Part shown: one piece after another, positions 53,270-62,026 of the stretch
Layout: each line of letters opens with the position of its first letter
How positions within the stretch are numbered: the stretch's first letter is position 1
Origin: Ferruginibacter sp.
GTDB taxonomy: Bacteria; Bacteroidota; Bacteroidia; Chitinophagales; Chitinophagaceae
DNA: 64,000 nucleotides
Reading direction: 5' to 3'
Assembly (NCBI GenBank): GCA_019638575.1
Contig: JAHBTN010000014.1
Location: forward strand, 37,542 to 101,541
Position numbers and translations under genes: made by a program
The notes under the pieces: generated by a model
What the model was told of the DNA's origin: nothing
The model's database searches: none
What the model saw: only the letters and a program-made list of their open reading frames with translations

Positions 53270-54163
53270 TCAATAAAATTTTTTAATAAAAGAATAAAGG
53301 TTTAAATCTTTTCCGGCTGCTTCTATTTTTTCTTTCAATACTTTTTTATCTATCGCTTTCATTTTCTTTTGCTGTATAAGATGAAAAGCTTTCTCGGCCA
53401 ATAACCAGCTTCGTATTTTATTTTCATTTTCTTTTAATAATAAATCGCTAATAGCTTGTAATAATTCGGCAACGCCCCTTTTTTGCGATGCTATTGTTTT
53501 TATTACCGGCACAGGTTTATCCTGGTTTTTATAAGCAGGCGCCAACATAAGTTTTAGGTTTTTTACAAACAGGTCAGCATCGGGCCGGTCGGCTTTGTTA
53601 ACCACAAAAATATCTGCAATCTCCATCAGCCCGGCTTTCATGGTTTGTACTTCATCGCCGGCTTCGGGCACCACCACTACAGTTGTAACATCGGCAAGGC
53701 CTGCAATCTCCACTTCACTTTGCCCTACGCCAACGGTTTCAATAATTACATAATCAAAACCGGCAATTTTAACCAGATCACTTATTTCAATTATTTTAGG
53801 GTGCAACCCACCAAGCGAGCCACGGGTTGCTAACGAGCGTATAAAAACTTTTGGATGATTATACCATGTACTCATCCTTATCCTGTCGCCAAGCAAGGCG
53901 CCCAGGTTAAAAGGCGATGAGGGGTCCACACAGATTACTGCAACAGACTTGCCCTGCTCAACCAGCACTTCAATCAAAGCGTCAACCAGCGTACTTTTAC
54001 CGGCGCCGGGCGGTCCGGTAATGCCTATAACTGGTGTAGCAGATGCTGGTAATGTTTCTAATAATACTTCGTAGCCATTTACTTCATTTTCGATATATGA
54101 AATACATCTTGCCAGGGTTTTTTGGTTACCTGCCAGTATTTCATTTATTTGTTGCTGCCACAT
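53270..54163 (-). CDS. meaB: Methylmalonyl-CoA mutase-associated GTPase MeaB
   Basis: The 297-aa protein is a SIMIBI GTPase with Walker A TGPPGAGKST (residues 49-58), the motif VDPSSPFNLGALLGDRIRM and the base-recognition motif NKAD. It protects and reactivates adenosylcobalamin-dependent methylmalonyl-CoA mutase. The mutase genes are not in this window. ArgK is an older name for the family. Confidence 0.95.
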   Translation of the reverse strand: MWQQQINEILAGNQKTLARCISYIENEVNGYEVLLETLPASATPVIGITGPPGAGKSTLVDALIEVLVEQGKSVAVICVDPSSPFNLGALLGDRIRMSTWYNHPKVFIRSLATRGSLGGLHPKIIEISDLVKIAGFDYVIIETVGVGQSEVEIAGLADVTTVVVVPEAGDEVQTMKAGLMEIADIFVVNKADRPDADLFVKNLKLMLAPAYKNQDKPVPVIKTIASQKRGVAELLQAISDLLLKENENKIRSWLLAEKAFHLIQQKKMKAIDKKVLKEKIEAAGKDLNLYSFIKKFY

Positions 54164-54296
54164 AAAACAAATTTCTTTTTAATAAATTCAAATACCAAAT
54201 TAATTACAAAACAACAGTGTTATCTTTTTTTCATTTGGTAACACATTTAAAAAGGCAATAGGCAATACTTATTATTAATTAAAGAAGGAATTATTG

Positions 54297-54304
54297 TTTC
54301 TTTG
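54297..54304 (+). promoter_or_regulatory. Near-consensus -7 element TTTCTTTG
   Basis: Seven of eight positions match TAnnTTTG and it ends 4 nt before the ATG at 54309. Kept at low weight because of the mismatch. Confidence 0.3.
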
Positions 54305-54308
54305 CAGG

Positions 54309-55064
54309 ATGGATATCTCGGTTGTTATCATTACAAAAAATGAAGCTCATATCATTGGTAATACCCTACAAAGCCTGCAGCCTGCCATCAGTGACATTGT
54401 AATTGTAGATAGTGGTAGTACTGATAATACATTAGCTATTTGTAAAAAATTTAATGCTACTATTATTGAAACCGGGTGGGATGGTTATGGCATTAATAAA
54501 AATAAAGGGATTGCTGCTGCAAAAAACAACTGGATACTGAGCCTTGATGCAGATGAAGCCATTGATGAAGAGCTAAAGACGACACTTGCAGGGCTTGATG
54601 AAAAAGATGATAAAATTGTCTATAATATCAGGTTTAAAAATTTTTTTTGTAATAAATGGATACGCTTTGGCGAATGGGGTTTTGATGAACATATCCGGTT
54701 ATTTAATCGTAAAAAAGTAAAATGGAACAAGGTTGCCGTGCATGAAAGCCTGGAACTTCCAAAAGGAGTTAAGATATTAAAACTACCAGGTCATATTTTA
54801 CATTATACCGTTCAAAATATAGAGGAGTATAATGTAAAAACAGAAAATTACGGAAGAATGAATGCCGTAAAATATGCGTCAGCAGGCAAAGCGCCCAATT
54901 TGTTTAAACAATATTTTTCACCGGCATTTGCATTTTTGCAGCATTATATTTTCAGGCTTGGTTTTTTGGATGGAGCCGAGGGGTTTATCATTGCCAAAAC
55001 AACTGCACGCTATACTTTTTTAAAATATAAGTATCTTAATGAAATAATAAGCAAACAAAAATAA
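54309..55064 (+). CDS. Glycosyltransferase family 2 protein
   Basis: The 251-aa protein has the GT-A fold: MDISVVIITKNEAHIIGNTL, the DxD-type site IVDSGSTDNT and the LSLDADEAID block. The overall pattern (FGEWGFDEHIRLFNRKKVKW) resembles WaaE-like LPS core glucosyltransferases. The frame is open to 54294 (TTG), but the ATG at 54309 is used. The next gene begins at its stop (TAATG). Confidence 0.87.
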   Translation: MDISVVIITKNEAHIIGNTLQSLQPAISDIVIVDSGSTDNTLAICKKFNATIIETGWDGYGINKNKGIAAAKNNWILSLDADEAIDEELKTTLAGLDEKDDKIVYNIRFKNFFCNKWIRFGEWGFDEHIRLFNRKKVKWNKVAVHESLELPKGVKILKLPGHILHYTVQNIEEYNVKTENYGRMNAVKYASAGKAPNLFKQYFSPAFAFLQHYIFRLGFLDGAEGFIIAKTTARYTFLKYKYLNEIISKQK

Positions 55065-55699
55065 TGACCAACTTTATACCAATATTTCCATTAAGCATTG
55101 TTGTATACCCGGGCGAAAAACTTAACCTGCATATTTTTGAACCTCGTTATAAACAACTGGTAAACGAATGTGTACAGGCTAAAAAGCCTTTTGGAATACA
55201 GGCTGTAATTAACCAACGCATAAGCGAAACAGGAACATTGGTGCAGGTTACAGAAATAAGTAAGTTGTACGATGATGGTAAGATGGATATTAAAACCGAA
55301 GGGCTGCAGGTTTTTAGAATGCTTGAGATGATAGAACAATTGCCCGACAAAATGTACAGTGGTGCAATTGTAAATTATCCTGCAAATGAAACAATAGGCA
55401 ACAAGGTACTTATGCAAGGCATTGTAAAAGGGATAAAAGAGTTGCACAGGTTGCTTAATATTGAAAAAAAATTTTACAAACCCGATGATGAATTATGGAG
55501 TTATGATGTAGCCCATCATGCAGGGTTAAGTTTATTAGAAGAATATGAATTGCTTGAACTGCTGCACGAACTGCAACGGCAGGAATATTTAAAGCGTCAT
55601 TTAACAAAAGTTATTCCTGTATTGGCCGAGATGGAACAACTAAAAGAAAAAGTAAAAATGAATGGCCATTTTAAACATTTAAAAGGGTTGGATAATTAA
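55064..55699 (+). CDS. LON peptidase substrate-binding-domain protein
   Basis: The 211-aa protein matches the N-terminal substrate-binding domain of Lon: FPLSIVVYPGEKLNLHIFEP at the start and VTEISKLYDDGKMDIKTEG inside. It has no AAA or protease domain, so it is a stand-alone LON-N protein, probably an adaptor. The start overlaps the GT2 stop. Confidence 0.88.
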   Translation: MTNFIPIFPLSIVVYPGEKLNLHIFEPRYKQLVNECVQAKKPFGIQAVINQRISETGTLVQVTEISKLYDDGKMDIKTEGLQVFRMLEMIEQLPDKMYSGAIVNYPANETIGNKVLMQGIVKGIKELHRLLNIEKKFYKPDDELWSYDVAHHAGLSLLEEYELLELLHELQRQEYLKRHLTKVIPVLAEMEQLKEKVKMNGHFKHLKGLDN

Positions 55700-55765
55700 T
55701 AGTGTATAATCTTTTCAACAGAAAAATCAATCCCAATAAACCAAGTCACGCCAAAAAATATTTCA

Positions 55766-56494
55766 ATGAAAAAAACCATCTGTTTCGATTTTGGAAACAC
55801 ACGTTTAAAAGCAGCCGTTTTCATTGATGAAAATTTTACCGAAGAAATTATTTTGCCTGATGATAAAACGGCCGGCATTGAAAAATTACTGGAGCAGCAC
55901 CAACCACAAAAAACAATTTTATCATCGGTAATTAATCATAATGAAGATATCGAGAACCTGCTTGCACAAAAAACTTCGTTTCATAAGCTTTCTCATTTTA
56001 CAAAAACAAATTTTACAACACCTGTTGGCAAGCCCGAAACTATTGGTGCCGACAGGCTAGCTTTATCGGCCGCAGCAGTACGTTTTTACCCCGGCAAAAA
56101 TAACCTGGTAATATCACTTGGCAGTTGTATTACTTATAATTTTATTAACCAGTATAATCAATTTATGGGGGGCAGTATATCGCCGGGTATGGATATGCGT
56201 TTTAAAGCCATGCAGTTGTTTACTGCAAAACTACCCGAAGTTAAAAAAGACTGGAATTTTCCGCTTATTGGATACGATACCAAAACAAATTTGCAAAGTG
56301 GGGTAATAGCCGGAATGAGCTTTGAAATTGATGGATTTATTAATGCGTATGCAGCTAAATATAGTAACTTTAACGCTGTTTTAACCGGTGGTGATACATC
56401 CTATTTTGCCGGGCAACTTAAAAACAAGATATTTGCCGACCCTTATTTTTTATTTAAAGGACTTTATGCACTCAGCGAAACTAACAATGGCTAA
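55766..56494 (+). CDS. coaX: Type III pantothenate kinase (CoaX) with altered catalytic motif
   Basis: The 242-aa protein has the CoaX phosphate loop DFGNTRLK (Asp8) and the GADR block (residues 94-97). The block usually written DAGTxxTxD reads SLGSCITYN (residues 117-125): the expected catalytic Asp is Ser117 and two further positions are changed. The ending GGSISPGMDMRFKA is normal. It catalyses the first step of coenzyme A synthesis; whether this variant is fully active is uncertain. The stop overlaps the next gene by 8 nt. Confidence 0.83.
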   Translation: MKKTICFDFGNTRLKAAVFIDENFTEEIILPDDKTAGIEKLLEQHQPQKTILSSVINHNEDIENLLAQKTSFHKLSHFTKTNFTTPVGKPETIGADRLALSAAAVRFYPGKNNLVISLGSCITYNFINQYNQFMGGSISPGMDMRFKAMQLFTAKLPEVKKDWNFPLIGYDTKTNLQSGVIAGMSFEIDGFINAYAAKYSNFNAVLTGGDTSYFAGQLKNKIFADPYFLFKGLYALSETNNG

Positions 56495-57815
56495 AATATT
56501 TACCGTACTCATATTAGTTTGTGGATTATATTCACAAATGTGGGCACAAGAAAATTCACCTTACTCAAGATACGGACTTGGCGACCTTACCCCCAATCAT
56601 AATGTACTTAGCAGGGCCATGGGTGGCATTACCGCCGCTATTGCTGAAAACCGAAGTATTAATTTTGCTAACCCGGCTTCACTTGCATCTATTTACAGTA
56701 CTATTTTTGATGTAGGTGCCGATATTGATTACAGGATTTTAAAAAGCAGCAACCCGGCAAAAAAGTTTACATCGGCAAATACCTATGTTTCATACCTGCA
56801 ACTTGCTTTTCCGTTAACCACTCCCAAAATGGCTAAGAAAAAAATGTTTTGGGGCATGAGCCTTGGTTTAAAACCTGTAACTAACATCAATTATAAAATA
56901 CAAACAGAAGAACGGTTGGCTGGTATTGATAGCATACATACTTTATACGAAGGTTCGGGTGGTATTAACCAGGCATTTTTAGGTACCGGGTTTAAGTATA
57001 AGAATTTTAGTATTGGTATAAATGGTGGTTATATGTTTGGCAATAAAAATTACAGTACCATTGTATCATTTGTAAACGACAGTGTTTATTATTACACTTC
57101 TAACTCGGCTAACAAAACTTCTATAGGCGGGCTGTTTATAAATGCAGGAATGCAATACGATATTGCTTTATCAAAAGATGAAAAAGGCAATGTTAATCAA
57201 AATTTAAAGCTTGGTGTTTATGGTAACATGCAGCAAAATTTGCGTGCCAGCAGCGATAAAGTAAGAGAAACAATTTTGTATGACCAAAATGGTGCTTTTG
57301 TAAGAGTGGATAGTGTGTTTGAAGAAAACAATGTGAAAGGAAAAATAAGATACCCGGCTACAGTTGGCTTTGGATTTTCTTATCAAAATTTAAACTGGAT
57401 GATAGGCGCCGATTTTGAATATGGCAACTGGAGCAACTACCGTTATTATGGGCAACAAGACTATGTACAAGATAATTGGACTATCAGGGCCGGTGCACAA
57501 TTTTATCCTGCAAAAGAAAATACACCGGTTAAAAAGTATTTCAACTTTGTAAAATACAGGGCAGGTTTTTATTACGGGCCCGATTATATCAATACCGGTA
57601 AAACCAGGCCAGAGTATGGTGTTACTATTGGCGCAGGCCTGCCGCTTACTTCGTTAAAGCGTATCAGTTACAATGGCGAATTTGTAACTTTAAATACAGC
57701 ACTTGAAGTGGGTAACAGGGGCAATAAACAAACTAACCTCAGGGAAAACATTATCCGCTTTAGTATTGGTATATCTATGAATGCAAGATGGTTTCAAAAA
57801 CCTAAATACAATTAA
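56487..57815 (+). CDS. Outer-membrane beta-barrel protein (porin-like)
   Basis: The 442-aa protein has a signal peptide (KIFTVLILVCGLYSQMWA), then the N-terminal block NSPYSRYGLGDLTPNHNVLS and alternating aromatic strands typical of Bacteroidota barrel proteins (PorP/FadL-like class). The start is the ATG at 56487, which overlaps coaX; the frame is open further upstream. The next gene (lptC) overlaps its stop. Confidence 0.8.
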   Translation: MAKIFTVLILVCGLYSQMWAQENSPYSRYGLGDLTPNHNVLSRAMGGITAAIAENRSINFANPASLASIYSTIFDVGADIDYRILKSSNPAKKFTSANTYVSYLQLAFPLTTPKMAKKKMFWGMSLGLKPVTNINYKIQTEERLAGIDSIHTLYEGSGGINQAFLGTGFKYKNFSIGINGGYMFGNKNYSTIVSFVNDSVYYYTSNSANKTSIGGLFINAGMQYDIALSKDEKGNVNQNLKLGVYGNMQQNLRASSDKVRETILYDQNGAFVRVDSVFEENNVKGKIRYPATVGFGFSYQNLNWMIGADFEYGNWSNYRYYGQQDYVQDNWTIRAGAQFYPAKENTPVKKYFNFVKYRAGFYYGPDYINTGKTRPEYGVTIGAGLPLTSLKRISYNGEFVTLNTALEVGNRGNKQTNLRENIIRFSIGISMNARWFQKPKYN

Positions 57816-58465
57816 TGCATTGGCGGTTTATACATAATCGCTGCTGGCTTATTGCAACAAAGCGGTGGCTGTATATTACCGGTTTCAACAAGCAAAATAA
57901 AACCATTACACCCATTTGTACATTACTTTTGGTAATGCTTATGCTTGCAACATCCTGCGGTAACAGCGATGCAGAAATTGATGCTTACAACAAAAAAAGC
58001 CTGGGTATTGAAGAAATAAAAAATGCCGATATCAATTATACCATCGGCGGTAAACCAAAAGCAAAACTAACCTCGCCCATTATGTTGCGTGTGCAACAAA
58101 GCAACCCCTATGTAGAATTTCCAAAAACACTTCATGTAGATTTCTTTAATGAAAAAGGTGAAGTGGATAGCCGGCTTGATGCCCGTTATGGAAAATATTT
58201 TGAGCAGGAAAGTAAAGTGTTTTTAAAAGACAGCGTAAGGGTGATAAACACCCTGGGCGATACTTTATACTGTAATGAACTGTGGTGGGACAGGAACAGG
58301 ACAGGCCGTGAATTTTATACCGATAAACCCGTACGCATACGCAAAAAGATGGAAGTAACAGACGGCACAGGCATGGAGGCTGCACAGGATTTTAAAAACT
58401 GGGTTATATTAAATCCTTCTAAAGGAGTTATGAAAATTCCTGCATCAGAGTTTCCGGATAACTAA
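57815..58465 (+). CDS. lptC: LptC-family protein (LPS export), lipoprotein-like
   Basis: The 216-aa protein has a hydrophobic N-terminal segment ending in a lipobox-like LMLATSC (Cys48) and a LptC beta-jelly-roll: LTSPIMLRVQQSNPYVEFPK, DARYGKYFEQESKVFL and YCNELWWDRNR. LptC links the LPS-extracting ABC transporter to LptA in the periplasm. In this phylum LptC can be a lipoprotein, which the Cys suggests. TAATG overlap with the previous gene shows co-transcription. Confidence 0.82.
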   Translation: MHWRFIHNRCWLIATKRWLYITGFNKQNKTITPICTLLLVMLMLATSCGNSDAEIDAYNKKSLGIEEIKNADINYTIGGKPKAKLTSPIMLRVQQSNPYVEFPKTLHVDFFNEKGEVDSRLDARYGKYFEQESKVFLKDSVRVINTLGDTLYCNELWWDRNRTGREFYTDKPVRIRKKMEVTDGTGMEAAQDFKNWVILNPSKGVMKIPASEFPDN

Positions 58466-58529
58466 CCGCTGCTTAAAACTTTTACTACTGCTATTTGTTA
58501 TCTTTACACAACATTAAACCAGATTAGAT

Positions 58530-59519
58530 ATGGAATACCGCCGCCTTGGAAAATCGGGGTTACAACTAAGCGTACTTTCTTTTGGAAGCTGGGTAAGCTT
58601 CAGCAAACAAATAAACGATAAGGTAGCCGATGAACTGATGGGTGTTGCTTACGACAAGGGCATCAACTTTTTTGATAACGCCGAAGTGTATGCCTTAGGC
58701 GAAAGCGAAAAGATGATGGGCCGGGTGCTGAAAAAGAAAAAATGGGACAGGACTTCTTACACAGTATCATCAAAAGTATTTTGGGGATGGCGGGGCAAGG
58801 CAAACAAACCTAACCAAACTGGCCTAAGCCGCAAACATGTAATAGAGGCCTGCCATGAAGCATTGCAACGGTTACAGGTAGATTATCTTGACTTATACTT
58901 TTGCCATAGGCCCGATAAAAATACTCCCATTGAAGAAACCGTTTGGGCTATGAACCACCTTATTCAACAGGGAAAAATATTGTACTGGGGCACTAGTGAA
59001 TGGAGTGGTGTGGAAATTATGGAAGCACACCGGGTGGCAGATAAATTACAGTTGATTGGCCCGGTGATGGAACAACCGCAATACAATTTATTTGAGCGGG
59101 AAAAAATTGAAAAAGAATTTTTAGAAATATATAAAAATGCAGGCCTGGGCACTACAATCTGGAGCCCGCTTGCCTCAGGTTTATTATCAGGAAAATACAA
59201 CGATGGTATTCCTAAAGGAAGCCGCTTTGCGCTTGAAGGGTTTAACTGGTTAAAAGATAGATGGATGGTGGAAGACAAAATAAAAAAAGTTAGGAAGTTG
59301 AGCGAACTGGCAGCAAAGCTGGGTGTAAGTACCGCTGCCTTAAGCATTGCCTGGTGTATAAAAAACCAAAATGTTACCACTGCAATTTTAGGAGCATCAA
59401 AAAAATCGCAACTACTGGATAATTTAAAAGCATTGGATGTTGTTGCTTTGCTAACACCCGATGTGTTGGAAAAAATTGAAAACATCATGAAAACAAAACC
59501 TGTATTACCTGAACATTAA
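58530..59519 (+). CDS. Aldo/keto reductase
   Basis: The 329-aa enzyme has the (beta/alpha)8 AKR catalytic set Asp49, Tyr54, Lys82 and His126 (in DNAEVYALGESE, SSKVFW and YFCHRPD). It resembles the K+ channel beta-subunit/YghZ group. It uses NADPH to reduce carbonyl compounds; the substrate is unknown. A TATCTTTA box lies 23 nt upstream. The next gene starts immediately after its stop. Confidence 0.9.
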   Translation: MEYRRLGKSGLQLSVLSFGSWVSFSKQINDKVADELMGVAYDKGINFFDNAEVYALGESEKMMGRVLKKKKWDRTSYTVSSKVFWGWRGKANKPNQTGLSRKHVIEACHEALQRLQVDYLDLYFCHRPDKNTPIEETVWAMNHLIQQGKILYWGTSEWSGVEIMEAHRVADKLQLIGPVMEQPQYNLFEREKIEKEFLEIYKNAGLGTTIWSPLASGLLSGKYNDGIPKGSRFALEGFNWLKDRWMVEDKIKKVRKLSELAAKLGVSTAALSIAWCIKNQNVTTAILGASKKSQLLDNLKALDVVALLTPDVLEKIENIMKTKPVLPEH

Positions 59520-59520
59520 T

Positions 59521-59877
59521 ATGGCAGATATCATTTTATACGGAATACCTAATTGCGATACTACCAGGAAAGCAATACAATGGTTGCAAAAAAACAAGTT
59601 TGATTTTTATTTTCATGATTATAAAAAAGAAGGCATAAGCAAGAAAAAATTGCAGGAATGGAGCAGTAAATTAGGCTGGGAAACAATTTTAAATAAACGC
59701 AGCGCTACCTGGCGGGAGTTGCCGGTGCAAGAACAGAAAAAAATAACTAATCAGCAGGAGGCAATAAATGTGATGATGGCGCACAACAGTATTATTAAAA
59801 GGCCGGTATTTGAATGTAAAGGCAACCTGTTGATAGGTTTTAATGAAGAGGTGTATAAAACACAGTTGAAAAAATAA
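59521..59877 (+). CDS. ArsC/Spx family protein
   Basis: The 118-aa thioredoxin-fold protein has GIPNCDTTRKAIQWLQ (a lone Cys with the TTRK context) and the block KRSATWRELP. It is the YffB/Spx-like branch, in which the arsenate reductase activity is not established. Its location directly after the AKR gene suggests an oxidative-stress role, but this is inference. Confidence 0.8.
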   Translation: MADIILYGIPNCDTTRKAIQWLQKNKFDFYFHDYKKEGISKKKLQEWSSKLGWETILNKRSATWRELPVQEQKKITNQQEAINVMMAHNSIIKRPVFECKGNLLIGFNEEVYKTQLKK

Positions 59878-59950
59878 ATATTAACCATAAAAAAAGTCCC
59901 TAAGCATTAATGAATAAAAAATAATTTAATTGTTTGGGGCAAATAAAAAC

Positions 59951-60361
59951 ATGAAACGTAATGCAACTGCCGTTTGGAACGGTACCGGAAAAGAAGGAAA
60001 AGGTATTTTAACCACACAAAGCACTATTTTAAACAACACACAATATTCTTATGGTTCTCGTTTTGAAGAAGGCGCTGGCACCAACCCCGAAGAATTAGTG
60101 GCTGCAGCCCATGCAGGATGTTTTAGTATGAAATTAAGTTTTGTTTTAGGCGCAGCAGGTTTTACTCCCGACGAAATAAAAACAACATGCGAAATCACTT
60201 TGGCAGATGGCGCCATTACCGAATCGCATTTAACAGTTAAAGCAAAAATACCGGGCATTAGCAAAGAACAATTTGAAACTGCTGTGGTGGATGCAAAAAC
60301 AAATTGCCCTATTTCAAAATTACTAAACACCAATATCACACACGAAGCTGTGTTGGGATAA
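59951..60361 (+). CDS. OsmC-family peroxiredoxin
   Basis: The 136-aa protein has the two redox cysteines in AAHAGCFSMKLSF and NCPISKLL, plus the motif NPEELVAAAHAG. It reduces organic hydroperoxides. The frame is open upstream to a TTG, but the ATG at 59951 fits the family start (KRNATAVWNG). A strong terminator follows. Confidence 0.9.
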   Translation: MKRNATAVWNGTGKEGKGILTTQSTILNNTQYSYGSRFEEGAGTNPEELVAAAHAGCFSMKLSFVLGAAGFTPDEIKTTCEITLADGAITESHLTVKAKIPGISKEQFETAVVDAKTNCPISKLLNTNITHEAVLG

Positions 60362-60384
60362 TTATCTTTTGTATGAATGATTTG

Positions 60385-60403
60385 TCCCCGGCTATGCCGG
60401 GGA
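60385..60403. terminator. Bidirectional terminator after osmC-like gene
   Basis: TCCCCGGC and GCCGGGGA form a perfect 8-bp stem with a 3-nt loop, followed on the plus strand by a T run. It lies between the OsmC gene and the convergent efflux operon. Confidence 0.9.
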
Positions 60404-60416
60404 TTTTTTTTATGCA

Positions 60417-61997
60417 TTAATGCATAGCTTCGGCAAGGTCTACTTTCTTTTTAATGTTGCCCCTTACCATAATAACAAATGGTACACACAGTAAAAACAT
60501 AATGCTTAAATACATAAACACATCCATATACGAAAGTACCGCCACTTGTTTTGTTATCATTCCATCAAGTCCTGCATAACTTGCTTTTAATGCTGCATCT
60601 GCAGGCATACCCTTGCTCATTAAAGCGTGCTGTATACCATGCAGGCGCTGTTGTACTGCAGGATCGCTTACCTGTAATTTAGATACCAGGTCGCTGCGGT
60701 GTACCATGTGTTGCCTTGATAAAAATGTAGTGATGATGGCAATACCAAACGAACCACCAAGCTGCCGCATCATACCAGTAAAAGCGGCACCCTGCCCTAT
60801 CTCCTGCCCTTTTAATGTAGAAAGCGCAAGCGTTGTGATAGGGATGAATAACATACCCATAGCAAAACCTCTTACAATCAGCATCCAGAAAAAATCTGCT
60901 TCACTGGTATCGGGTGTTAGTATTTTAAATCCCCAAAAACAAAATATGGCAAACAAAAACATACCGGTTGCTGCAATGTATTGCTGCGGTACTCCTTTTT
61001 GAAGCAAGCCACCAATGATGGGCATCATCACTGCAGTGGTTAATGCTGATGGTATCATTAGCATGCCAGCTTGCAATGCCGTCCACCCTAAAATAGACTG
61101 AACATAAAGTGGGATAATAAATGTGCTTCCATATAAACCAAAGCCCAGGATAAAAGATAAAATAGTACCTACTCTTAGGTTTCCGTTTTTTAACACCCTC
61201 AGTTCTACAATGGGTTTTCTAAAAACCAGTTCACGCCATACAAAAAAATACAAACCAAGGCCGGCTATTACTGATAATATAAGTATTGTGTTATCGCTAA
61301 ACCAATCATCATCCTGTCCTTTTTCCAACACATATTGTAACGAGCCAATGGCGATAGCCAGTAAACCAATACCCAGCCAGTCAATATCCATTCCTTTACT
61401 TTTTTCAGCATATTTGGGACTGCGTACAAATTGTAAGGTGAGCAAGGTGGCAATAATACCAATGGGAATATTGATGTAAAAGACGTAAGGCCATGATGCA
61501 TTATCAATGATATATCCACCCAATGGCGGTCCAAGCGTGGGCCCAATGATAACACCCAATCCGTAAATAGCCTGTGCCATACCTCTTTTTTCGGGAGGAT
61601 AACTTTCGGTGATGATGGTTTGCGATGTAACCAATAAAGCGCCTCCACCAATACCTTGTAAAAACCTGAAGATTACCAGTTCCCAAATACCGGTTGCATT
61701 GCCGCATAAAAAAGAAAAAACGGTGAATATGATAATAGAAGCTGCAAAATAATTTCGGCGGCCAAACTGTTGCGATAGCCAGCTCGTCATAGGAACAATG
61801 ATTACATTACCGATGGCATAAGCCGTAATGATCCATCCTGCTTCGCTCAAAGTGGCGCCCAGTGTACCACGCATGTCGTTGAGGGCTACATTCACAATGG
61901 TTGTATCCACTATTTCAAGCAAAGCACAAAAGATTGCAGTAATTGTTATAACCACTCTCCTGCTTCCATATTCAACCAACGAATCCATCTGCTGCAT
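60417..61997 (-). CDS. emrB: DHA2-family MFS drug exporter (EmrB/QacA type)
   Basis: The 526-aa protein has 14 membrane segments and the MFS motifs SWLSQQFGRRNYF and IVDTTIVNVAL, plus GLGVIIGPTLGPPLGGYII (motif C of antiporters). With the HlyD-type and TolC-type genes of the same operon it forms a tripartite pump, exporting drugs by proton antiport. The substrates are unknown. Confidence 0.92.
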   Translation of the reverse strand: MQQMDSLVEYGSRRVVITITAIFCALLEIVDTTIVNVALNDMRGTLGATLSEAGWIITAYAIGNVIIVPMTSWLSQQFGRRNYFAASIIIFTVFSFLCGNATGIWELVIFRFLQGIGGGALLVTSQTIITESYPPEKRGMAQAIYGLGVIIGPTLGPPLGGYIIDNASWPYVFYINIPIGIIATLLTLQFVRSPKYAEKSKGMDIDWLGIGLLAIAIGSLQYVLEKGQDDDWFSDNTILILSVIAGLGLYFFVWRELVFRKPIVELRVLKNGNLRVGTILSFILGFGLYGSTFIIPLYVQSILGWTALQAGMLMIPSALTTAVMMPIIGGLLQKGVPQQYIAATGMFLFAIFCFWGFKILTPDTSEADFFWMLIVRGFAMGMLFIPITTLALSTLKGQEIGQGAAFTGMMRQLGGSFGIAIITTFLSRQHMVHRSDLVSKLQVSDPAVQQRLHGIQHALMSKGMPADAALKASYAGLDGMITKQVAVLSYMDVFMYLSIMFLLCVPFVIMVRGNIKKKVDLAEAMH

Positions 61998-62026
61998 CCT
62001 GTTATTGTTATCCTGTAGTTTGCTAA

